From Pseudoflavonifractor sp. An184 (GTDB taxonomy: Bacteria; Bacillota; Clostridia; Oscillospirales; Oscillospiraceae): a stretch of DNA of 64,000 nucleotides. The stretch lies in the NCBI RefSeq assembly GCF_002160305.1, contig NZ_NFKI01000011.1, positions 1 through 64,000 on the forward strand, given 5' to 3'. The translations under genes were made by a program, and so were the position numbers. Positions 1 to 7,716 of the stretch are shown piece by piece; positions within the stretch are counted from its first letter, which is position 1; the number at the start of each line of letters is the position of its first letter. Under the pieces are notes generated by a model, which saw only the letters and a list, made by a program, of their open reading frames with translations, had not been told where the DNA came from and searched no databases.

Positions 1-111
1 CTGAACGCCTTGCCATGCAAGGCATTCAGGGCATTCGATCCCACTCGAGGCGGGCTGCCGCCCCCTCGAGCTCCCCCGCCAAAACTTGAGCGGATTCATC
101 TCTACATAGGT
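1..111 (+). repeat. Dispersed repeat family A, copy 1
   Basis: This segment is nearly the same as 16469-16577: both run from CTGAACG(C/T)CTTGCC through GGCATTCAGGGCATTCGATC to a CGCCAAAACT stretch, with a few substitutions. It contains a short hairpin (CCTTGCCATGCAAGG). It starts at the window edge and may extend further left. No open reading frame of interest lies in it. Its function is unknown. Confidence 0.75.
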
Positions 112-170
112 TTTTTGACAAGCTGCGCGTCCCTCCGTCTGGACGGAGGGATGCTGTTTTCCCTTTTCCC

Positions 171-539
171 TTAAATTTTGACGCGGCGGACCGTCAGCCA
201 CACCAGGCCGCCCGCCTGATAGGCCAGCAGGTCCCAGGGGTCCCCCACCGCCTCCGGTTTCCACAGAGGGGCCAGGACCTCCCACACCAGGCCGCACAGG
301 AGGAGAAAGGGGACGGCCGCCCTCCAGGAGGCCACAGGCGGCAGCCGCCCCAGGCTCAGCAGCAGGTCCAGCCAGGCGCAGATGGCCAGCCCGGCAACGA
401 CGTCGTTGGCGTAGCAGGCCAGAAACCACCCCGGCGCGCCCCCCACGCTCCCCCGCAAAACGTGGACGTTCAGCAGGTAAAAGAGCGCCGCCCCCAGGCA
501 CAGGGCCAGATCCAGCCCCCGCCGCTTTTTGTCCGTCAC
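171..539 (-). CDS. Small hydrophobic membrane protein
   Basis: A protein of about 122 residues with three to four hydrophobic segments and a basic C-terminus (TVRRVKI). I place the start at the GTG whose bases overlap the TGA stop of the upstream regulator gene (GTGA), because a longer reading frame would run through that regulator in another frame. The overlap suggests translational coupling with the XRE regulator. The segment around APLWKPEAVGDPWDLLAYQAG resembles the end of VanZ-like membrane proteins, but this is only a loose impression. I do not recognise a specific family or function. Confidence 0.6.
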   Translation of the reverse strand: MTDKKRRGLDLALCLGAALFYLLNVHVLRGSVGGAPGWFLACYANDVVAGLAICAWLDLLLSLGRLPPVASWRAAVPFLLLCGLVWEVLAPLWKPEAVGDPWDLLAYQAGGLVWLTVRRVKI

Positions 540-1249
540 AGGAAGGAGAGGATCAGAATGGCGGCGATGACCCCCACGATCACCGCCCCCACCGTGGCTC
601 CGAAGGACATGGGGGTCCGGCTGGGCTGCGGGCTGGGGAGGGACTGGGGCGGCACCTGGGGCTTCTGCACCAGCTCCTCCGCCGAGCTGCCGTCGCTGTC
701 CCGGTAGACCGCCGCCATCCCCGGCGTCCGGAAGGCGGCCAGGGCCTCCGAGGCCCGCTGGGCGGACAGCCCCCACATGAGAGAGACGGGGGCGCGGAAC
801 AGCAGCGCCTCCAGCTCCTCCTGGGAGCGGCGGCAGATGGGGAACTCCGGGGCGCACCAGGGCCGTCTGGACAGCCACGCCAGCGCGTCAAAGGCGGCGG
901 TGAGATTTTTGCGGGGGTCCACCAGCACCAGGGAGTAGGTGTCCGCCTCCTCCTTTAGGAGGGGGTGTCCGCACTGGGGGCAGTACCGGTCCAGGCCGGT
1001 GACAATGGCCCCGCAGCTCCCGCACCGGGCGGGGGGCGCCTCCCGGGCCCCCTCCTCCCCCAGCAGCAGCCAGTCGCAGGACACCCCGCAGATCCGGCAC
1101 AGCTCGGCCACGTATGCCACATCCGGGTTTGCCTGGCTGCTCTCCCACTTGCTCACCGCCTGGCGGGAGACACCCAGCCGGTCCCCCAGCTGCTCCTGGG
1201 ACAGTCCGGCCTTCTTGCGGGCCAGGGCGATGCGTTCTCCTAAGGTCAT
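536..1249 (-). CDS. XRE-family regulator with zinc ribbon and C-terminal membrane anchor
   Basis: A 237-residue protein in three parts. Residues 1-65 form a Cro/C1-type helix-turn-helix (LSQEQLGDRLGVSRQAVSKWE). Residues about 76-98 are a zinc ribbon with paired cysteines (CGSCG...CPQCG). The last 25 residues are a single hydrophobic segment (VGAVIVGVIAAILILSFL) that would anchor it in the membrane. The start ATG follows a GGAGGAACTTCC ribosome-binding region. It overlaps the next small membrane gene by 4 bases, so the two are probably cotranscribed. Membrane-anchored XRE proteins of this layout are common in Clostridia. The target genes are unknown. Confidence 0.8.
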   Translation of the reverse strand: MTLGERIALARKKAGLSQEQLGDRLGVSRQAVSKWESSQANPDVAYVAELCRICGVSCDWLLLGEEGAREAPPARCGSCGAIVTGLDRYCPQCGHPLLKEEADTYSLVLVDPRKNLTAAFDALAWLSRRPWCAPEFPICRRSQEELEALLFRAPVSLMWGLSAQRASEALAAFRTPGMAAVYRDSDGSSAEELVQKPQVPPQSLPSPQPSRTPMSFGATVGAVIVGVIAAILILSFL

Positions 1250-1403
1250 GGAAGTTCCTCCTTGGTGGATGGGGTTTTTGTTTCTTCTTTATCGGGGGAT
1301 TTTGCCGCCCACTCCTACGGCGGACACAGAAAGCCGTTTCTTCTGTCGCAGGGGCCGGACACTGGCCGGCCCGCGTGAGGGGCTTCTGCCATTCCGGCCC
1401 CCA

Positions 1404-1454
1404 CCCTCATCCGCCTCGCATACGCTCGGCACCTTCCCCCTTGGAGGGGGAAGG
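1404..1454 (+). repeat. Dispersed repeat family D, copy 1
   Basis: A CCCTCATCCGCC core followed by a self-complementary segment and a CACCTTCCCCC...GGGGGAAGG hairpin. The same order of parts is seen at 30625-30672, 52457-52510 and, inverted, 52367-52413. It lies in the gene-free stretch 1250-2107, which holds only repeats: this copy, a GGGGCCGGTCCCAGACCGGCCC palindrome near 1511 that recurs near 56703, a family B copy and a family C copy. Confidence 0.6.
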
Positions 1455-1555
1455 CTCGGGCGGCTGATAGCCGCCCCTACGGCGAACACAGAAGCCGTCC
1501 CCCATTTCGTAGGGGCCGGTCCCAGACCGGCCCGCCGATCACGGACCAGCTGTCG

Positions 1556-1826
1556 CCTGCTCGGCCAAGCCAGGCGCGGCTGTGGAATCGCACCAGCTTC
1601 AATTTTTGCAAACCCAGGGCCCAGTGGCCCGGCGGGAATTTAGAGCAGCCACTCAGATTTTGCGCGCCGGAAATCTTTGACATATTCCCAGGTACGCGTC
1701 CCCCGTAATGGGGGTTCTAGGGGCGGCGGCGAATATGGACACGAAGTGTCCATCCTGAGCCGACCCCCTAGCGTCTTTTGGTTCCTTTTCCACGTGGAAA
1801 AGGAACTCGCCCCGCAGGGCGAAACC
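1556..1826 (+). repeat. Composite structured repeat family B, copy 1
   Basis: First of eight copies. Parts in order: a lead-in GCCAGGCGCGGCTGTGGA; hairpin H1 GGGCC-CAGT-GGCCC; an invariant CTCAGATTTTGCGCGCCGG; hairpin H2 CCCCC-GTAAT-GGGGG; hairpin H3 ATGGACAC-GAA-GTGTCCAT; hairpin H4 formed by GTTCCTTTTCCAC and its exact complement; and a short H5 CGCC...GGCG. H3 and H4 arms differ in sequence from the other copies but remain fully paired. It lies between the XRE gene and the cysE leader and points towards cysE. Confidence 0.8.
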
Positions 1827-1850
1827 CTGCAAAACGGCGCGCCGAGTCGT

Positions 1851-1888
1851 GGCCCAGGCCAGCTTCTCTTGCCCCTGCGGGGCAATTC
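1851..1888 (+). repeat. Dispersed repeat family C, copy 1
   Basis: GGCCCAGGCCAGCTTCTCTT followed by a small hairpin (GCCCCTGCGGGGC) and AATTCACC. Related segments lie at 35341-35388, 56728-56784 and, inverted, 7930-7999. The short hairpin in the middle changes sequence between copies but stays paired (GCCCCTGCGGGGC here, GGCCTTCGGCC elsewhere). Confidence 0.55.
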
Positions 1889-2107
1889 ACCTTCTCGCGC
1901 CCTACGAGGTGACCGAAACCTGCCCCCTCATCCCCCCTTCCGGGACACCTTCACCCGAGGGAAATCGTAAAAAGAGCAGGCGGCAAAAATTCCACTTAAA
2001 CTCTCTTTCATCATACAACCCCTCCCCTCTTTTGGCAAGGAAACCGGGGTAGAATCCCGTCAACCCCAGGTTGCCCCGGGGAAAACCTCCAAAATTTTTC
2101 TCCAAAC

Positions 2108-2136
2108 TTGACACGGCGGGGAGCGGATGGTAATAT
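2108..2136 (+). promoter_or_regulatory. Sigma-A-type promoter of the cysE-cysS leader
   Basis: TTGACA at 2108-2113 and TAATAT at 2131-2136 with 17 bases between them. An overlapping TATAAT at 2134-2139 would give a 20-base spacer. It sits just upstream of the T-box leader. Confidence 0.7.
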
Positions 2137-2139
2137 AAT

Positions 2140-2371
2140 GTCTCGTAAGGCGCTGTGAACGGAAGAGTAGCGTTTGCTCCAAAGAACAGAGAGGGCCCTT
2201 CACCGGCTGAAAGGGGGCCTGCGGCGGGGAGACGTGAAGTGCGTCCGGGAGCGCGGCGGGTAATGCCGCCCGAATGGACCTCGTTACCGGTCCGGCAAGC
2301 GAGAAATGAGAGTGGAACCGCGATGACATCGCCTCTTATCCCCTTTGGGAATAAGAGGTGTTTTTCTTTTT
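2140..2371 (+). promoter_or_regulatory. T-box leader, predicted cysteine specificity
   Basis: The conserved T-box sequence is at 2306-2322 (ATGAGAGTGGAACCGCG). It is followed by an intrinsic terminator, CCTCTTAT...ATAAGAGG with a T-run, at 2331-2371. A Stem I-like region starts near GGAAGAGTAGCG. The candidate specifier triplet TGC (Cys) is at 2240-2242, five bases before GGGAGC; the same offset gives TAC and CTG in the other two T-boxes of this window. A Cys specifier fits the cysE-cysS genes downstream. Uncharged tRNA-Cys would stabilise the antiterminator and allow transcription. Confidence 0.9.
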
Positions 2372-2461
2372 CTCCGGCCTGTACCTCGGTCCAGGCGGAG
2401 GGCGGGGAAAATCAGAAAACGCACGGTCTCTCTTCTCGGTGTGTCTGTGAGGAGGAACCCA

Positions 2462-3136
2462 ATGTTCAAAAACCTAATGGAGACCCTGGAGGCCTATCAG
2501 CGCCGGGACCCGGCGGCCCGGAGCAAGCTGGAGATTTTCCTGCTCTATCAGGGGGTCCACGCCACCCTGTATCACCGCCTGGCCCACTGGCTATACTGTC
2601 ATAACCGGAAGTTTCTGGCCCGGTTTGTCTCCCAGTGGAGCCGGTTCTGGACCGGCATCGAGATCCACCCCGGGGCCAAGATCGGCCGACGGCTGGTCAT
2701 CGACCACGGCATGGGCATCGTCATCGGCGAGACCGCCGAGGTGGGAGACGACTGCCTCATCTACCACGGGGTCACCCTGGGCGGCACCGGCAAGGACCAG
2801 GGCAAGCGCCACCCAACCGTGGGCAACAATGTGCTCCTGAGCTGCGGAGCCAAGGTGCTGGGCCCCTTTAAAATTGGGGACAACGCCCGCATCGCCTCCA
2901 ACGCCGTGGTCCTGTCCGAGGTACCACCCGACGCCACCGCCGTGGGCATCCCCGCCCAGATCGTGCGCATCGCCGGAAAAACCACCCACTACGCCGACGA
3001 GGTGGACCAGACCAGCGTGGAAAACCCCACCCTGGAAAAGCTGGAGGCCCTGTCCCAGCGGGTGGAGCTGCTGGAGAAGCTCTTGGACGAGAAGTTTATG
3101 GAGGAGAAAAAAGAAAGAGTGAAGAGTGGAGAGTGA
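2462..3136 (+). CDS. cysE: Serine O-acetyltransferase
   Basis: This enzyme acetylates L-serine with acetyl-CoA to give O-acetylserine, the first step of cysteine synthesis, in the cytoplasm. The 224-residue protein has the family's hexapeptide-repeat left-handed beta-helix: IHPGAKIGRRLVIDHGMGIV, then the HGVTLGGTG motif. The start ATG follows AGGAGG at about 2449; upstream codons in the same frame fall inside the T-box leader and are rejected. It is shorter than the E. coli enzyme, as usual in Firmicutes. The charged C-terminus (EKKERVKSGE) runs into a GAGTGGAGAGTGAAG repeat and may vary between strains. It is controlled by the Cys T-box and lies upstream of cysS. Confidence 0.95.
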   Translation: MFKNLMETLEAYQRRDPAARSKLEIFLLYQGVHATLYHRLAHWLYCHNRKFLARFVSQWSRFWTGIEIHPGAKIGRRLVIDHGMGIVIGETAEVGDDCLIYHGVTLGGTGKDQGKRHPTVGNNVLLSCGAKVLGPFKIGDNARIASNAVVLSEVPPDATAVGIPAQIVRIAGKTTHYADEVDQTSVENPTLEKLEALSQRVELLEKLLDEKFMEEKKERVKSGE

Positions 3137-3226
3137 AGAGTGGAGATGTCCTCCGCCGACACACTCAGATCACGGATACGGGCGACCGCAGGCCGCCCCT
3201 ACCAAAGAAACGGGAGGTTTTCTATT

Positions 3227-4675
3227 ATGTTGTTATACAATTCCGCTACCCATAAAAAAGAGGAGTTCACCACCCACACCCCCGGCCGGGTGGAGATGTA
3301 CACCTGCGGCCCCACAGTATACCACTTCGCCCACATCGGCAACCTGCGCTCCTACATCATGGAGGACGTGCTGGAGAAATTCCTGCGCTGGTCCGGCTAC
3401 GACGTGAACCGGGTCATGAACATCACCGACGTGGGCCACCTCAGCTCCGACGCGGACACCGGCGAGGACAAGATGCTCAAGGGCGCCAAGCGGGAGCACA
3501 AGACCGTCATGGAGATCGCCCAGTTCTACACCGACGCCTTCTTTGAGGACTGCCGCAAGCTGAACATCAAGCGCCCCGACACCGTCCAGCCCGCCACCGG
3601 CTGCATCGACGAGTATATCAAGATCATCTCCGGCCTGCTGGACAAGGGCTACGCCTATCAGGCGGGGGGCAACGTGTACTTCGACTCCTCCAAGCTGGAG
3701 CGCTACTATATCTTCAACGACCACGACGAGGAGGACCTGGCCGTGGGCGTGCGCGAGGGCGTGGAGGAGGACACCAACAAGCGCAACAAGAACGACTTCG
3801 TCCTCTGGTTCACCAAGTCCAAGTTTGAGGACCAGGCCCTGAAGTGGGACTCCCCCTGGGGGGTGGGCTACCCCGGCTGGCACATCGAGTGCTCCGGCAT
3901 CTCCCTGAAATACAACGGGGAGTACCTGGACCTGCACTGCGGCGGCATCGACAACGCCTTCCCCCACCACACCAACGAGATCGCCCAGAGCGAGAGTTTT
4001 ATTGGCCATCCCTGGTGCAAGCAGTGGTTCCATGTCCACCACCTGAACACCAACTCCGGAAAAATGTCCAAGTCCAAGGGGGAGTTTCTGACCGTCTCCC
4101 TGCTGGAGGAGAAGGGCTACGACCCCCTGGCCTACCGCTTCTTCTGCCTCCAGAGCCACTACCGCAAGGGACTGGTATTCTCCTGGGAGAACCTGGACAA
4201 CGCGGCCCAGGCCTACCAGAAGCTGGTGGCCCGCATCGCCGCCCTGGACCCCAAGGACGGGGCTGTGGACGAGGCCGTGCTGGGCGAGTACAAGGAGAAA
4301 TTCCTCCAGCAGGTGGGCAACGACCTGAACACCTCCATGGCGGTCACCCTGCTGTACGACGCGTTGAAGACCAAAACCAACGGCGCCACAAAGCTGGCCA
4401 TCCTGAACAGCTACGACCAGGTGCTCTCCCTCTCCCTGCTGGAAAAGGCGGCGGCCGTCCGGGAGGAGCAGGCCAAGGTGAAGGCCGCCCAGGCCCAGGC
4501 CGGCTACACCGTCACCGGCGAGGGCGACCCCGAGATCGATTCCCTGGTGAAGGCCCGGGGCGAGGCCAAGAAGGCCAAGAACTTCGCCGAGGCCGACCGC
4601 ATCCGGGATGAGCTGAAAGAGAAAGGCATCGAGATCACCGACGTGCCCGGCGGGGCGGTTTGGAAGCGCGTATAA
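3227..4675 (+). CDS. cysS: Cysteinyl-tRNA synthetase
   Basis: A class I synthetase that charges tRNA-Cys in the cytoplasm. The 482 residues include the zinc-binding cysteine in MYTCGPTVY, the HIGH-type motif as HIGN (HIGNLRSY), a second zinc ligand region GWHIECSGIS with HCGGIDNAFPHHTNE, and the KMSKS loop (GKMSKSKGEF). The ATG at 3227 has GGGAGG 9 bases upstream. The longer reading frame begins in a non-coding GAGTGAAGAGTGG repeat and is rejected. Being behind cysE under a Cys T-box makes a self-consistent circuit: low charged tRNA-Cys raises both cysteine synthesis and charging. Confidence 0.96.
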   Translation: MLLYNSATHKKEEFTTHTPGRVEMYTCGPTVYHFAHIGNLRSYIMEDVLEKFLRWSGYDVNRVMNITDVGHLSSDADTGEDKMLKGAKREHKTVMEIAQFYTDAFFEDCRKLNIKRPDTVQPATGCIDEYIKIISGLLDKGYAYQAGGNVYFDSSKLERYYIFNDHDEEDLAVGVREGVEEDTNKRNKNDFVLWFTKSKFEDQALKWDSPWGVGYPGWHIECSGISLKYNGEYLDLHCGGIDNAFPHHTNEIAQSESFIGHPWCKQWFHVHHLNTNSGKMSKSKGEFLTVSLLEEKGYDPLAYRFFCLQSHYRKGLVFSWENLDNAAQAYQKLVARIAALDPKDGAVDEAVLGEYKEKFLQQVGNDLNTSMAVTLLYDALKTKTNGATKLAILNSYDQVLSLSLLEKAAAVREEQAKVKAAQAQAGYTVTGEGDPEIDSLVKARGEAKKAKNFAEADRIRDELKEKGIEITDVPGGAVWKRV

Positions 4676-4678
4676 CAA

Positions 4679-4716
4679 AAAATGGTTCCGGTCCTGACGG
4701 GCCGGAACCATTTTTA
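4679..4716. terminator. Bidirectional terminator between cysS and the hydrolase
   Basis: AAAAAATGGTTCCGG and CCGGAACCATTTTTA form an 11-bp GC-rich stem with A and T runs on the two sides, so it can end both converging transcripts. The hydrolase stop codon lies in its right flank. Confidence 0.85.
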
Positions 4717-5490
4717 CTTTCGTTCCAGAAAGGGAACTGCAATTTTCAGCCACTCATCCGGCCGGTAAACGGACAGGTATCCATGTCCGTATCCTTTCGC
4801 CTCATAAAGCTCACAGGATGGGAGCAGCGTTTGAAACAAGCGGGCCGACTTCTTGACACAGTTCATCTCCTTCTCCCCGTACCAATACATGACCTGTGCG
4901 CCGCTGTCTCTCACACTGTCTTTCAGCCGATACCGCATCATATAGGTCCGATACATGGCATACAGCGTCTCCTGGGGCAGCTTTGGCATATCCTGAAGGT
5001 AGTACGCCTTGATCTCCTCCGGATAGCGCATTTCCTCCGGCAGGACCCGGTCCATAAGGGACAGCTGACGGCGGCAGGCTTTTTCGCTGAACAGAAGCGG
5101 TCCAAACAGGCGAACGGACGCGATACAGAACCGCGCCAGGACCGGCTGGGGAATGCACAGGCTCCCATCTATGATGGCTTTTTCGGCAATGTCTGATTTC
5201 CTGGCCAAAAGCTCCATTACAATCTGCCCGCCCAGCGAGACGCCGCCCAAGGCGAACAGGCGGCCTCCACACTCCCGCAGGATGTAGTCCATCAGCCGGT
5301 CCGCAGTCTGCTCCGTGGAGCGATAGGGAATCTGGTATTCCTCCCCGTGCCCATCCAGCGTGGGCAAAATCACGTGGTAGCGCGGGGACAGTGCGCGCGC
5401 CTGTCTCAAATAGTTCCACCACGCATTCCCGCCCCCATGGATCAGCATGACATGGGGTGCGGTGCGCGGTCCAAATTCATGGAAATTCAA
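4714..5490 (-). CDS. Alpha/beta hydrolase, low-GC
   Basis: An alpha/beta-hydrolase-fold protein of about 258 residues. The oxyanion-hole HGGG is seen in MLIHGGGNAWW, the nucleophile elbow as GGVSLGGQI, and a C-terminal His in GYGHGYLSV. Substrate unknown. I prefer the TTG at 5490 (GGAG 8 bases upstream) over an upstream GTG at 5538. That TTG overlaps the TGA of the truncated traX frame (TTGA), so translation may be coupled to the traX remnant. The base composition is visibly lower in GC than both neighbours, which suggests later acquisition. Confidence 0.8.
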   Translation of the reverse strand: MNFHEFGPRTAPHVMLIHGGGNAWWNYLRQARALSPRYHVILPTLDGHGEEYQIPYRSTEQTADRLMDYILRECGGRLFALGGVSLGGQIVMELLARKSDIAEKAIIDGSLCIPQPVLARFCIASVRLFGPLLFSEKACRRQLSLMDRVLPEEMRYPEEIKAYYLQDMPKLPQETLYAMYRTYMMRYRLKDSVRDSGAQVMYWYGEKEMNCVKKSARLFQTLLPSCELYEAKGYGHGYLSVYRPDEWLKIAVPFLERK

Positions 5491-5780
5491 AGCTTTTCTC
5501 CGCTCCCAACCATAACATTTGAGAAGATGCAGTTCCACAGCCGCCCCAGATAGCGCCTAATGTCGTGGGTGTACATGAGGCCCACCGTCAGACAGTAGCA
5601 GAAGATGGGGAAGGCCAGCCGCCCCACCCACCGGAAGGCCGGGTATCCGGGGAAAAAGACGGTGCCCACGTGGTCCACCACCATGCATAGGATGGCGACC
5701 AGCTTCAGGAAGTTGGTGTCCAGGTTGGTTTTCAGCCGGGGGGCCGATGTCTGTGCTTGTGTCTGTGTCTCCGCGTCCAT
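5487..5780 (-). pseudogene. Truncated TraX-family membrane protein
   Basis: It starts at an ATG with AGGAG upstream and encodes a TraX-like N-terminus: TNFLKLVAILCMVVDHVGTV, then a second segment around GRLAFPIFCYCL and THDIRRYL. After RRYLGRLW the family similarity stops and about 14 unrelated residues lead to a stop. Full TraX proteins are about 220-250 residues; this frame has 97. The break coincides with the drop in GC that marks the hydrolase gene, so a rearrangement probably replaced the rest of traX with the hydrolase. Confidence 0.65.
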
Positions 5781-5849
5781 GTCTCGTGCTCCTTTGTATG
5801 GTCGTTCTTCACCGCAACCGCCCAGAGGGCTTGCGCCCCCGGGGGTTGG

Positions 5850-6084
5850 GTGAAAAACAAAAACGCCGTGCAGGGCAATGCCTACACAGCGTGAGAAGCG
5901 GAGCTTCTTCATGCAACACGACCACAGGAACACAACGACAAAAGCCGCCCTTTACAAAAAGGCCGGAATGTCGTATCATATTCCATGCGGTGCGGCCGGA
6001 TGGCCGTTGTGTAGGTGGTCGAAGTACCTGCGCAGGTTTCTGGGTGTTGGCCCACTCGGAAACTGCCGCATTTTTGTTTTTCAC
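5850..6084 (-). ncRNA. ssrS: Candidate 6S-like regulatory RNA
   Basis: A strong promoter (6089-6117) fires into a 235-base segment with no convincing reading frame. Its two ends are exact 14-base complements (GTGAAAAACAAAAA at the 5' end; TTTTTGTTTTTCAC at the 3' end), closing one long rod. Inside are a 5'-side hairpin containing GAGTGGGCCAACACCC, a 3'-side hairpin GAAGAAGCTCCGCTTCTC, and an upper stem of CGACCAC with GTGGTCG and CACAACG with CGTTGTG. A closing stem, central bubble and apical stem are the architecture of 6S RNA, which binds RNA polymerase sigma-A holoenzyme. The T-rich 3' arm could also serve as terminator. The family assignment is inference from shape; it could be another long structured RNA or a traX leader. 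Confidence 0.5.
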
Positions 6085-6088
6085 GACG

Positions 6089-6117
6089 ATTATAGCAGGA
6101 AACGCCTGCTATTGCAA
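6089..6117 (-). promoter_or_regulatory. Strong promoter of the candidate 6S-like RNA
   Basis: On the minus strand, TTGCAA (6117-6112) and TATAAT (6094-6089) are separated by exactly 17 bases. Transcription would start at about 6082-6084, the first base of the closing stem. Confidence 0.75.
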
Positions 6118-6216
6118 GAGGGAAAGCCGCCGCGGCCCATCGGGCCGGGGCGGCTTATCTCTTCGCATAACCCCGCCCCGGCCCGCAGATGCTAGGGCAG
6201 AAGGAGGCGGTCCAGG

Positions 6217-6648
6217 ATGAGCTTGATTTTTTGCAGCGCCCCCTGCGTCTACCAGCAGGAGGGCCAGTGCACCCTGGTGCGGGCGGCCTCTCCCGGCCCC
6301 CGCAACCCCCACGGGTGCCTCAACTTTGTCCCGGCGGTTCCCCCCTCACAGCAGGGCGGCCAGGGCCTCCCGGATGTTGCCCACCCGGATGAGCTCCAGC
6401 CCCTCGGGGACGGCCAGCTTGCCCTGGGTACGCTTGGGGATCAGGCACTTGGTGAATCCCAGCCGCCGCACCTCGGACAGCCGCTGGCCCAGGGCGCTCA
6501 CCGACCGCAGCTCCCCGGTGAGGCCCACCTCCCCGATGGCGGTGAGGTCGGCGGGGACGGGGCGGTCCCGGAAGCTGGAGGCCATGGCCAGGATGGCCGC
6601 CAGGTCGGCGGCGGGCTCGTCCAGGGACAGGCCGCCGATGACGTTTAA
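6217..6648 (+). CDS. Small Cys-rich protein with aberrant C-terminal extension
   Basis: The first 40 or so residues (MSLIFCSAPCVYQQEGQCTL ... HGCLNFVPAVP) match a family of tiny (about 45-residue) cysteine-rich proteins of Clostridia that end soon after a C-x-YF/NF-V motif. Four cysteines (C6, C10, C18 and the C of GCLNF) could bind a metal. AGGAGG lies 9 bases before the ATG, so translation is likely. No stop follows where the family ends. The frame continues antisense through the 3' end of radA to 6648, giving 143 residues. The extension is probably an accident of stop-codon loss or a frameshift. Confidence 0.5.
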   Translation: MSLIFCSAPCVYQQEGQCTLVRAASPGPRNPHGCLNFVPAVPPSQQGGQGLPDVAHPDELQPLGDGQLALGTLGDQALGESQPPHLGQPLAQGAHRPQLPGEAHLPDGGEVGGDGAVPEAGGHGQDGRQVGGGLVQGQAADDV

Positions 6649-7716
6649 ATAGGCGTCGCAGTTGCCCAGCAGCAGCCCGCCCCGCTTCTCCAGCACCGCC
6701 AGCAGAAGGACCGCCCGGTTGTAGTCAAAGCCGTTGCTCATCCGCCGGGGGTTGCCGAAGGCGCTGGGCACCACCAGGGCCTGGACCTCCGCCAGCACCG
6801 GCCGCACCCCCTCCATAACGCAGGCCACGCAGGTGCCCGGGGCGTTCTCCGGCCGGCCGGCCAGCATGGCCTCGGAGGGGTTGGGCACCTCGGCCAGGCC
6901 GCCGTCCTCCATCTCGAACACGCCGATCTCGTTGGTGGCCCCGAAGCGGTTCTTGGCCGCCCGGAGGATGCGGTAGGCCATGTGCCGCTCCCCCTCGAAG
7001 TAGAGCACGCAGTCCACCATGTGCTCCAGCACCTTGGGCCCGGCGATGGAGCCCTCTTTATTCACATGGCCGATGACGAAGATGGTGAGCCCTTCCCCCT
7101 TGGCCAGCTGCATCAGGGCCATGGTGCACTCCTTCACCTGGCTGATGCTCCCGGGGGCGGCGGTCACATCCCCGTGGTACAGGGTCTGGATGGAGTCCAC
7201 GATGAGCACGTCGGGAGAGACGGCGTGCACCGCATCGACGACGTTCTCCAGATTGGTCTCGGACAGGAGGGACAGCCCCTTCCCCCGCACCTGGAGCCGC
7301 TCGGCCCGCAGCTTGATCTGCCGCTCCGACTCCTCCCCGGAGACATAGAGGACCTTGGCGGTGCGGCACAGGTGGTCGCAGATCTGGAGCATGAGGGTGG
7401 ACTTGCCGATGCCCGGCGCGCCCCCCACCAGCACCAGGGAGCCCCGCACCGCTCCGCCCCCCAGCACCCGGTCCAGCTCCCCCATGCCGGTGGGGAAGCG
7501 CAGCTCGTCGGTGGTCTCCACCTCCGCCATAGTCTTGGGGCGGTTCAGGGCCACCCCCAGGGCGCTCCCCCGGCTGGCGGACGGGGCCTTCTTGGGGGCC
7601 TTCTCCGCCGGGCGCTCCACCATGGTGTTCCACGCCCCGCAGGCGGGGCACCTCCCCTGCCACTTGGGGGTCTCGTTGCCGCACTCGGTACAGTAAAAAA
7701 TGGTCTTGGCTTTCAT
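6346..7716 (-). CDS. radA: DNA repair protein RadA (Sms)
   Basis: A RecA-related ATPase that helps process recombination intermediates, in the cytoplasm on DNA. The 456 residues have an N-terminal zinc finger (CTECGNETPKWQGRCPACG), a Walker A motif GGAPGIGKST near residue 95, the diagnostic KNRFG motif (AAKNRFGATNEIGVFEM), and a Lon-protease-like C-terminal domain without the catalytic pair. The ATG at 7716 is preceded by GAAGGAG; the 12-codon upstream extension is not used. It converges with the small Cys-rich gene, which overlaps it antisense. Confidence 0.95.
   Translation of the reverse strand: MKAKTIFYCTECGNETPKWQGRCPACGAWNTMVERPAEKAPKKAPSASRGSALGVALNRPKTMAEVETTDELRFPTGMGELDRVLGGGAVRGSLVLVGGAPGIGKSTLMLQICDHLCRTAKVLYVSGEESERQIKLRAERLQVRGKGLSLLSETNLENVVDAVHAVSPDVLIVDSIQTLYHGDVTAAPGSISQVKECTMALMQLAKGEGLTIFVIGHVNKEGSIAGPKVLEHMVDCVLYFEGERHMAYRILRAAKNRFGATNEIGVFEMEDGGLAEVPNPSEAMLAGRPENAPGTCVACVMEGVRPVLAEVQALVVPSAFGNPRRMSNGFDYNRAVLLLAVLEKRGGLLLGNCDAYLNVIGGLSLDEPAADLAAILAMASSFRDRPVPADLTAIGEVGLTGELRSVSALGQRLSEVRRLGFTKCLIPKRTQGKLAVPEGLELIRVGNIREALAALL

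Noticed and set aside
3233-4753. 506-residue open frame antisense to cysS
   Set aside because: High-GC genes with strong third-position bias leave long open frames on the opposite strand. This one has a Val/Leu/Gly-rich, low-complexity translation, no ribosome-binding site and no recognisable domain, while cysS is unmistakable.
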